From Thiobacillus denitrificans (GTDB lineage: Bacteria; Pseudomonadota; Gammaproteobacteria; Burkholderiales; Thiobacillaceae): DNA of 64,000 nt. The DNA lies in contig NZ_LDUG01000025.1 of the NCBI RefSeq assembly GCF_001530125.1, positions 62,001 to 126,000 on the forward strand, read 5' to 3'. Made by a program: the position numbers and the translations under genes. Below are positions 56,888 through 64,000 of the stretch, piece by piece. The first letter of the stretch is position 1. Each line of letters opens with the position of its first letter. The notes under the pieces were generated by a model, which was not told where the DNA came from, ran no database searches, and worked only from the letters and a program-made list of their open reading frames with translations.

Positions 56888-59004
56888 TAGCGCCGTGTCT
56901 TTGCGTCAACGAATATCTCTGTCCGGTGTCGTTCTAAGAATCCGAGGGCAGGGGAAAATCGTTCGGGCAGATCAATGGGTTTTCCCTCTATCGCCAGTAA
57001 AGTGGCGTGCATGAACGGCTCTTTCTTGCGCTTGAGTTCATCCGATACGGCGATGCAAAAATTCTCGTCCAAGGTGATTAACCCGCTGTCGAAAGCTTTG
57101 TCGTGTAGTGCCGATAGACATAACCCATTGCTTGGGTTCAAACGATTGGCCTTGTCCTTGCTCCACGGCACGATGTGACTGGCAATCAATAGCCGTGACT
57201 CCGTAAGCCCTGACATACAGCACCGGCCACGATAGCTGGCTAGGATGGTTCGGCGAAAGAAGTTTTGTTTGATTCGCTGTTCAGTTAAAACCTGTCGAGT
57301 TTCTCCGGTGAAATCAGTTAGGTCAAAAGCCTCATCCGCATCAGGCATCTTGGTGGGTTCGTCGAGACCTTCACGGAGTTGCTTCATTAAAATCGAGCAT
57401 TCCAATGCTAGACCTTCCCAATCCGCGTGAAACTCTTCCCAGACATCTCGATCCAGTAAGGATGCATTGCCCAAGCCGCTACGTCCTGTGCTAGTAATGG
57501 CGGGGTCAAGGCTGGCAATGTTGAGCATTTTCATTGCCACTGCATCGGCAGTGCGGCCAATGATTTTGGCCAACGCAATGATTTCCTTGTTTCTTCCGTC
57601 AATCTTTCCAAATGGAATCTGGCAATACAAATGAAAAGCCAGCTTTACCTGTTCTTTCGTCCAGCGACTTGAACTCATGATGTTTTTCGGCAGTGCGGCA
57701 ATTACAGCCGCAGCGGCCTTCGCCTCAGCTTTGACCAATGGAGCCATGAGTTTAGCGACAGATTCGATCATCGGAACAACCGCCGCATCCGCGAGCAACT
57801 GATAAGCCCGCGTATCCGACACCGGAATCGTGAACGTATCCGGGAAGCCCATCAACCGTGCGCACTCCCTTGGTGTTAAGCGGCGCGGGTTTTTGCTTTC
57901 GCCCTGATAGACCAGAATCTCCGAGCCATCCTTGTAATAGCGGGCGGACAGGGTACGGGTCACGCTGTCGGGGGTGACGAGGCCGAAGCCGAAGCCGTTG
58001 CCTTTCAGGCGATGTTTTTCGGCGTAGTTTTGCAGGTAGCGCCAGAGATTGTCGGTGAGGGTGTATTTATCCTGCACCTTGTTTTGAGCGTGGTCGAAGA
58101 AGCGGTCTTCATCCCAAGGCAGGCGCGGCTCGGTGCCGTCGGTGCGGTGCAAAATTTCTTTCAGCGTGTGCTGTCCCTTGGGCGGCATGGGCAATGCGTC
58201 AAAGTCGAACGCGGCGGGTTCACGAAAGCCGACGATGAGAATGCGCTCGCGGTGTTGTGGGACGAAGTGTGCGCCGTCGATAACGCGGGTGTGGATGTGG
58301 TAACCGAGTTCTTCGCTGAGGGTGCGTTTGATGACGGCGAAGGTACGGCCTTTGTCATGCGAGGTCAGGTTTTTGACGTTTTCCAGCAGGAAGGCGCGCG
58401 GGCGCTTTTCCGCAATGACTCGGGCGACATCGAAAAACAGCGTGCCCTGCGTTTCGCAGGCAAAGCCATGGGCTTTGCCTAATGCGTTCTTTTTTGACAC
58501 GCCGGCGATGGAAAATGGCTGGCATGGGAAACCTGCCAGCAGAACGTCGTGGTCGGGAATGCTGGCGGCCTGAACCTGTGTGATGTCGCCGTTGATGGCG
58601 TGACCGTCGCGAAAATTCTCAGTGTAGGTTTTCTGAGCGTAGCTGTCCCATTCGCTGGTGAAGACGCAGCGCCCTCCAATGGTTTCGAATGCGCGACGGA
58701 TGCCGCCGATCCCGGCAAACAGGTCGATGAAGCTGAACGCGGCCTCACCCTCAAACGGCGGATCGAGCGGCAGAAGTTGTTGCAGGGCGTGGACAACGTA
58801 GGCGGGTGGCACGGACTGGCGGGCTTCCCAACGCCGGATTGTGCGGGCATCTACCTTCAGGTGCCGAGCGATTTTGGTCTGTGAATGGTGTTCGCGGGCG
58901 GCTTTCAGATAGGCCAGAACGGCATCGTCGCCGCCTGTGGTGAGCACAGTGGTAATGGGGATCGGGGCGGACACGGGCTTTCCTCTGGGTATTTTTGCGG
59001 ACAA
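56887..59004 (-). CDS. C5-cytosine DNA methyltransferase fused to an HNH nuclease
   Basis: 705 residues in one frame. An N-terminal helix-turn-helix (TKIARHLKVDARTIRRWE, near 42-60) is followed by a Dcm-type methyltransferase (about 88-425): FIDLFAGIGGIRRAF (motif I), AGFPCQPFSIAG (IV, catalytic Cys), LLENVKNL (VI) and QHRERILIVGF (VIII). Motif X reads LLADAAVVPM rather than the usual GN(A/S)V form. From about 443 a second protein begins with MSSSRWTKEQVKLAFHLYC, which looks like the start of standalone HNH restriction enzymes, and ends with CMSGLTESRLLIASHIVPW and NPSNGLCLSALHDKAFDSG (HNH). The nuclease could also start alone at the ATG at 57678. A self-contained restriction-modification enzyme is likely. 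Confidence 0.92.
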   Translation of the reverse strand: MSAKIPRGKPVSAPIPITTVLTTGGDDAVLAYLKAAREHHSQTKIARHLKVDARTIRRWEARQSVPPAYVVHALQQLLPLDPPFEGEAAFSFIDLFAGIGGIRRAFETIGGRCVFTSEWDSYAQKTYTENFRDGHAINGDITQVQAASIPDHDVLLAGFPCQPFSIAGVSKKNALGKAHGFACETQGTLFFDVARVIAEKRPRAFLLENVKNLTSHDKGRTFAVIKRTLSEELGYHIHTRVIDGAHFVPQHRERILIVGFREPAAFDFDALPMPPKGQHTLKEILHRTDGTEPRLPWDEDRFFDHAQNKVQDKYTLTDNLWRYLQNYAEKHRLKGNGFGFGLVTPDSVTRTLSARYYKDGSEILVYQGESKNPRRLTPRECARLMGFPDTFTIPVSDTRAYQLLADAAVVPMIESVAKLMAPLVKAEAKAAAAVIAALPKNIMSSSRWTKEQVKLAFHLYCQIPFGKIDGRNKEIIALAKIIGRTADAVAMKMLNIASLDPAITSTGRSGLGNASLLDRDVWEEFHADWEGLALECSILMKQLREGLDEPTKMPDADEAFDLTDFTGETRQVLTEQRIKQNFFRRTILASYRGRCCMSGLTESRLLIASHIVPWSKDKANRLNPSNGLCLSALHDKAFDSGLITLDENFCIAVSDELKRKKEPFMHATLLAIEGKPIDLPERFSPALGFLERHRTEIFVDAKTRR

Positions 59005-59025
59005 TACGCCCTGTTTTTGTATTTT

Positions 59026-61770
59026 TCAAGCATGAGGGTCGTCGTCCCACACCCATTCGTCGGTATCTTCGTCAATCGGTATCGAGTCCAGCAGACCTTC
59101 ATCTGGTTCGCTCCACATCCCCTTGCGGCACAGCCCGCGCGCTTCGCAGTACTGGCAGACGGCATCGACGCCATTCGCCCGGAGCGCCGCACCGGCGGCG
59201 ATAGCCCCGAGCAGTTCCGGCAGGCGGCGGCTGATGGCGTCGACGTCGGTTTCGCCATCCAGTTCAAGCAGCGCGACGGGAGTTTCGTTGATCGGCAGGT
59301 AGGCGGCGGCGGCTTCGCTCAGCCAGGCGTAAAACGGCAACTGGATGGCTTCGGCGGGATCCTTGAGTTTTTTCCTGAGGCTGATCGCGGCGCCGGTTTT
59401 GTAGTCGATGACGGTGCGGGCCTCGCCGCCGTCCTGATCTATGCGACCGTCAACGCGATCGACCCGGCCATGCAGGGTGATGTCGCCGAGACCGGGGACG
59501 CTGAACGGCATTTCGTACGCGGCTTCGCCGGATTGATAGCGCCAGCCCTGGGCGACCCAGTCCAGCCAGGCGTCGATGTAGGCGGGCTGGATTTTTTCCC
59601 AGCGGGTGCGCCAGGCGGTGGCGGTGTAGGCGGGCAGCGCGGCGAACTCGGCATTGGACAGTTCACCCAAACGGGTTAGCGCAGTTTCCCGCTCGGGCGG
59701 CGGGGTGCTGTCGTGAAAGCTTTTGAGGATGCGGTGCAGGGCGTTGCCGTAATCGCTCTTGTCGAGCGCGTCGTCGGCTTCATCCAGCTCCTGGATGCCA
59801 AGCACGCTTTTGACGAAAAACCGGTAGGGGCAGTCGAGCAGGGTCTGGTAGGCAGTGGGCGAATAGCGGCGCGGGAGTTGCGCGGCGGACACGGTCGGCG
59901 CGGGTTGCGTACTGGCGCCGGGCAGCGGGCTGGCCAATGTGGGCGGCGTGCCGCTGGCTTGTTCGGGCAGGGCGGTACCCCACGCGGCCTGGTGCAGGGC
60001 CTGCAGCCGCAGCACCAGCGGCGAGGCGGGGTTGGGCTCGTCGTTGTTCCACGCCTGCCAGCTCAAGAGTGCAGGCCCCTGGATCAGCAACTGCATCAGG
60101 TCGGCAGTGGCGGCCTCGGCGTCTTCGGTGGCAGTAGGCAGGCCGAGCTGCGCGCGGGTGGCCTGGGAAAACAGGCCGGGCGCGGCGCGCGCGGGCAGGT
60201 GACGGGCATCGGCGCCGATCACCGCGACGGCGTCGAACAGGCGCCCGCGCGCGGCGGGCAGCGAGGTCAGCACGATGGGGCTGGCGACGCTGGCGTCGAT
60301 GAAGCTGGCCGACTCCAGCGCCAGATTGAGCCAGCGCCGCCATTCGCCGAAGCCGTATTTTTCAGTGTCGTCTGCCAGGTCGCGGCGCAGGGTGTCGAGC
60401 GTGTCGAGCACGCTGGCGCCGGCGGCGTCGGCGTCAAGCGCTGTGTCGAGCCGGGCGAGGCTGTCGGCGAGGCGTGCGAGCCAGACCACGAGCGGCGCGC
60501 GGCGCTGTTCAAACCCCTGGCGGGCGTCGAACAGCGCGGCCAGCCAGGGCGGCAGCGCGGCGAATTCGCGCTGCGCCAGCCGCTGCAGATCGGCCATGCC
60601 CTGCGAAACCCCGTGCCGGCGCAGCGCCAGCTCGAAAGCGAGCACCTGGTCCTGGCGCGCGGCGAGCTCGCCCAGCACGAACGGCGACTTCAGGAGGTCG
60701 AGCAGTTCGACGTGCGGGAAATCGCTCGCCACGCATTCCAGCCAGCGGTCGATGACCGCGGCGGCGGCTGTGGTCGAAAGCGTCCAGCCGGTTTCGTCGG
60801 CCACCAGCACGTCCATGCGTTCGAGCAGCGCGCGCACCCGGCGCGCGGTTTCGCGGTCGAGCGCGATCAGGGCGAGCTCGCGCCTGCCGGCGTGCAGTTG
60901 TTCGGCCACCCAGGTGGCGACGGCGCGCGCTTCGGCTTCCAGATGCGGCGCGGGCGCGAGCGTGATACGGGCCTGCAGCGGCGAGGTGGGGATGCGCCGG
61001 GCGAGGGCGGCAGCGCGGTCGCGCAGCGGCGGATCGGTCAGCTGCCAGGCCTGATGCAGGGTCAGGGCAACGGCGTTTTCGGTGTCCGGCTCGAACAGCG
61101 TGAGCGGGGCGGCCTCGGCGCAGCGGGTGAGAAACTGCTGCTCGACGGCGGTCAGCGTGCCCAGCGCGTAGCCATAGATGGGCTGCGGGGTGGCCTGGAT
61201 AAGCGCAAGCAACACATCCAGCGCGCGCGCATAGCGCGCCTGCGGGTCGTGGCCATCGTTGTTGAGCGCCAGCCACACGGCCTCGATCAGGGCCGTTTCA
61301 TGGTCGAGGCTGCCGGCGTGCAGCGCGCGAATGCGCGAGCCGATTTCGCCGCCCAGCCGCGCGGCCGACAACTCGTCGGCCAACTGCAGCAGTTCGCCGG
61401 CGAGCACCCAGCGGTCGACCGCGCCCAGCCAGTCGACGTGCCGCAGCACGCCGTGCAGGCGCGCCAGCCGCCGTGCCTGCGGCTCGGCGTGGCCGTCGGC
61501 CATGCTGTCGGCCCAGGCTTTCAGCGGGGTGATGCGTGGCGAAATCAGCACCCGCAAGGGGTACGCCGCCAGACGCTCGCCCTGCGGGCGGTCTTGCCGC
61601 AGCACCGCGCGCCGGGCCTGCTGCGCCAGCGCGCGGGCAAAATCCTGCCCGGCACGATGGTTGGGGACGAGCACGGTCAGCCCGGACAGGTCGGGCAGGC
61701 GGTCGGCGTGTTGATCGAGCAGGTGGCGAGCGACGGCATGCGGCAGCGCACCGCCGCCAGAGATTTCCAA
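59026..61770 (-). CDS. AddB-like PD-(D/E)XK nuclease, probable DNA repair protein
   Basis: 914 residues from a TTG. An inactive helicase-like region covers the N-terminal two thirds. The C-terminal nuclease has DRVDGRIDQDGG and TVIDYKTGA, and four Cys (LLDCPYRFF and CQYCEARGLC) in the pattern of the AddB iron-sulphur staple. It partners the AddA-like protein in end resection, but a restriction-modification cassette separates the two genes. The segment LRQDRPQGERLAAYPLRVL, absent from what I expect of the family, comes from copy B of the palindromic element. The frame upstream of the TTG is inside the ferredoxin gene. Confidence 0.87.
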   Translation of the reverse strand: MEISGGGALPHAVARHLLDQHADRLPDLSGLTVLVPNHRAGQDFARALAQQARRAVLRQDRPQGERLAAYPLRVLISPRITPLKAWADSMADGHAEPQARRLARLHGVLRHVDWLGAVDRWVLAGELLQLADELSAARLGGEIGSRIRALHAGSLDHETALIEAVWLALNNDGHDPQARYARALDVLLALIQATPQPIYGYALGTLTAVEQQFLTRCAEAAPLTLFEPDTENAVALTLHQAWQLTDPPLRDRAAALARRIPTSPLQARITLAPAPHLEAEARAVATWVAEQLHAGRRELALIALDRETARRVRALLERMDVLVADETGWTLSTTAAAAVIDRWLECVASDFPHVELLDLLKSPFVLGELAARQDQVLAFELALRRHGVSQGMADLQRLAQREFAALPPWLAALFDARQGFEQRRAPLVVWLARLADSLARLDTALDADAAGASVLDTLDTLRRDLADDTEKYGFGEWRRWLNLALESASFIDASVASPIVLTSLPAARGRLFDAVAVIGADARHLPARAAPGLFSQATRAQLGLPTATEDAEAATADLMQLLIQGPALLSWQAWNNDEPNPASPLVLRLQALHQAAWGTALPEQASGTPPTLASPLPGASTQPAPTVSAAQLPRRYSPTAYQTLLDCPYRFFVKSVLGIQELDEADDALDKSDYGNALHRILKSFHDSTPPPERETALTRLGELSNAEFAALPAYTATAWRTRWEKIQPAYIDAWLDWVAQGWRYQSGEAAYEMPFSVPGLGDITLHGRVDRVDGRIDQDGGEARTVIDYKTGAAISLRKKLKDPAEAIQLPFYAWLSEAAAAYLPINETPVALLELDGETDVDAISRRLPELLGAIAAGAALRANGVDAVCQYCEARGLCRKGMWSEPDEGLLDSIPIDEDTDEWVWDDDPHA
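61546..61605. repeat. Dispersed palindromic element, copy B (inside the AddB-like gene)
   Basis: CAGCACCCGCAAGGGGTACG, the loop CCGCCAGACGCTCG, then CCCTGCGGGCGGTCTTGCCG. The arms CCCGCAGGG-type/CCCTGCGGG pair. It matches copy C at nearly every position and copy A outside its extra segment. Confidence 0.78.
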
Positions 61771-61775
61771 GCGGC

Positions 61776-62099
61776 TCAGCGCTCCAGATATTTCAGCTTG
61801 TCCTTGACGCCGGCCCATTCGTCGGCGTCGGGCAGCGCATCCTTGCTCTCGATGATGACCTTCCACTGCTTGGCGAGCTCGGCGTTGAGCGCGATGTAGG
61901 CGCGCTGGTCGTCCGGTACGTCGTCTTCGGCAAAGATGGCCTCGACCGGGCATTCGGCCACGCACAGGGTGCAGTCGATGCACTCCTCGGGGTCGATGAC
62001 GAGGAAGTTGGGCCCCTCGTGGAAGCAGTCCACCGGACAGACATCGACACAATCGGTATATTTGCACTTTATGCAGGCGTCAGCTACAACGTAGGTCAT
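61776..62099 (-). CDS. fdxA: 7Fe ferredoxin (FdxA type)
   Basis: 107 residues. [24 protein letters not shown] carries the first cluster Cys set (3Fe-4S/4Fe-4S arrangement CxxxxxxC...CP) and [16 protein letters not shown] the second. The C-terminal extension ([15 protein letters not shown]) is typical of this family. It is a low-potential electron carrier. The AddB-like gene starts five bases after its stop. It is divergent from trxA. Confidence 0.95.
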   Translation of the reverse strand: MTYVVADACIKCKYTDCVDVCPVDCFHEGPNFLVIDPEECIDCTLCVAECPVEAIFAEDDVPDDQRAYIALNAELAKQWKVIIESKDALPDADEWAGVKDKLKYLER

Positions 62100-62257
62100 T
62101 CGTATTTACCCAGATGATTTGAGAAATGCCCGGATGCTTGCAGGCGGCAATTTTGATGTAGCATATCGGCACAAAACCAAATTTTCCAGTATTACCGCCT
62201 TCCCAAACCATCCAGGCCGTGTCCGGCCAACCGCATATTCAAATAGGAGCCTCACCA

Positions 62258-62584
62258 ATGAGCGAACATGTTCATTACATATCCGACGATTCGTTCGAAC
62301 AGGAAGTCCTGCAGGCCGGTGTGCCGGTGCTGGTGGATTACTGGGCGGACTGGTGCGGCCCCTGCAAGATGATTTCGCCGATCCTCGACGAAGTCGCCAA
62401 GGAATACGCCGGCAAGCTCAAGGTGTGCAAGCTCAACATCGATGAAAACCAGGCCACCCCGCCGAAGTTCGGCATCCGTGGCATCCCCACTCTGATGATT
62501 TTCAAGAACGGCAACGTCGAGGCCACCAAGGTCGGCGCCTTGTCCAAGTCGCAACTCACCGCTTTCGTCGACAGCAACATCTAA
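62258..62584 (+). CDS. trxA: Thioredoxin 1
   Basis: 108 residues. The active site WCGPCK lies in [19 protein letters not shown] near residue 33, and the cis-Pro is in [18 protein letters not shown] precedes the ATG at 62258; a longer frame upstream is leader. It is a general disulphide reductase, followed by rho as in E. coli. Confidence 0.97.
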   Translation: MSEHVHYISDDSFEQEVLQAGVPVLVDYWADWCGPCKMISPILDEVAKEYAGKLKVCKLNIDENQATPPKFGIRGIPTLMIFKNGNVEATKVGALSKSQLTAFVDSNI

Positions 62585-62595
62585 ACAAAGCCTTA

Positions 62596-62693
62596 CCGGA
62601 TGGCGCATCCCTGCGCCGCCTGCGCGCAGCACCCGCAGGGAGTACGCCGCCAGACACTCGCCCTGCAGGCGGTCTTGGCGCAGCGCCATCCGG
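62596..62693. repeat. Dispersed palindromic element, copy C, with flanking inverted repeats (after trxA)
   Basis: The core (62627-62686) matches copy B: CAGCACCCGCAGGGAGTACG, loop CCGCCAGACACTCG, CCCTGCAGGCGGTCTTGGCG. Outside it CCGGATGGCGC at 62596-62606 and GCGCCATCCGG at 62683-62693 are perfect 11-base inverted repeats, giving a 98-base unit that could define the element's true ends. It may double as the trxA terminator region. Confidence 0.78.
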
Positions 62694-62750
62694 CTTCACC
62701 CCCTCCCCCACCTCCCGGCTCTTTCAAGCGAGCCTACTCAGGCCCCGTCC

Positions 62751-64000
<1,250 letters not shown>

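Noticed and set aside
56498-59004. Prophage or integrative element boundary
   Set aside because: No integrase, attachment repeats or tRNA; the cassette holds only two genes.
59713-61899. 728-codon plus-strand open frame opposite the AddB-like gene
   Set aside because: Low-complexity Gly/Arg/Gln translation with no family features, while the opposite strand encodes recognisable nuclease motifs.

Overview
The window looks like the replication-origin neighbourhood of a GC-rich betaproteobacterium. The blocks atpIBEFHAGDC, parB-parA-rsmG-mnmG, mnmE-yidC-rnpA-rpmH, dnaA-dnaN-gyrB and rsmB-DUF4390-ntrYX-trkAH are in a betaproteobacterial order, and protein details such as the AtpC and NtrY N-termini suggest a Thiobacillus-like member of the Hydrogenophilales/Nitrosomonadales. 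That placement is inference; there is no rRNA or tRNA in the window to test it.

Layout. 1-1.5 kb: two tandem OmpA-like envelope proteins on the minus strand. 1.8-9.0 kb: the complete F1Fo ATP synthase operon (minus), closed by a strong terminator. 9.1-13.5 kb: a MITE-like palindrome, then parB, parA, rsmG and mnmG with stop/start overlaps. 13.5-17.7 kb: Uup ABC-F ATPase, an IS1595-family insertion sequence and a PAS-GGDEF gene with an apparent frameshift. Two parS-like sites lie at 13.5 and 17.75 kb, the second inside a terminator hairpin. 17.8-25.1 kb: RhlE helicase, an ABC exporter, mnmE, yidC, rnpA and rpmH. 25.15-30.5 kb: rpmH promoter, DnaA boxes, dnaA, a probable oriC between dnaA and dnaN, then dnaN and gyrB. 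30.6-36.4 kb (minus): receiver-like protein, topA, smg, dprA and a LysM protein. 36.5-46.9 kb (plus): def, fmt, rsmB, a DUF4390 protein, NtrY-like kinase, NtrX-like regulator, trkA, trkH, a TPR protein and yggX. 47.0-53.2 kb: phoU, a Nudix/ThiE-like fusion, a DUF815 ATPase, a shortened cytochrome c, argJ, small conserved genes and a DUF938 methyltransferase. 53.2-62.1 kb (minus): an AddA/AddB-like helicase-nuclease pair split by a restriction-modification cassette, then a 7Fe ferredoxin. 62.2-64 kb: trxA and rho (cut at the right edge).

Most of the content is core: energy conservation, chromosome replication and segregation, tRNA modification, translation start/finish (def/fmt), membrane protein insertion, potassium uptake and DNA repair. 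The accessory part is the 56.5-59.0 kb cassette. Its main gene encodes a C5-cytosine methyltransferase fused in one reading frame to an HNH nuclease, and it is translationally coupled to a small unknown protein.

The most unusual features are that methyltransferase-HNH fusion inside the addB-addA operon; a dispersed palindromic element present within dprA, within the addB-like gene and after trxA, open in the same reading frame each time; a palindromic insert inside fmt; a parS site that is also a terminator stem; and several proteins with altered key residues (OmpA-like copy 2, NtrX-like, GGDEF protein, cytochrome c).
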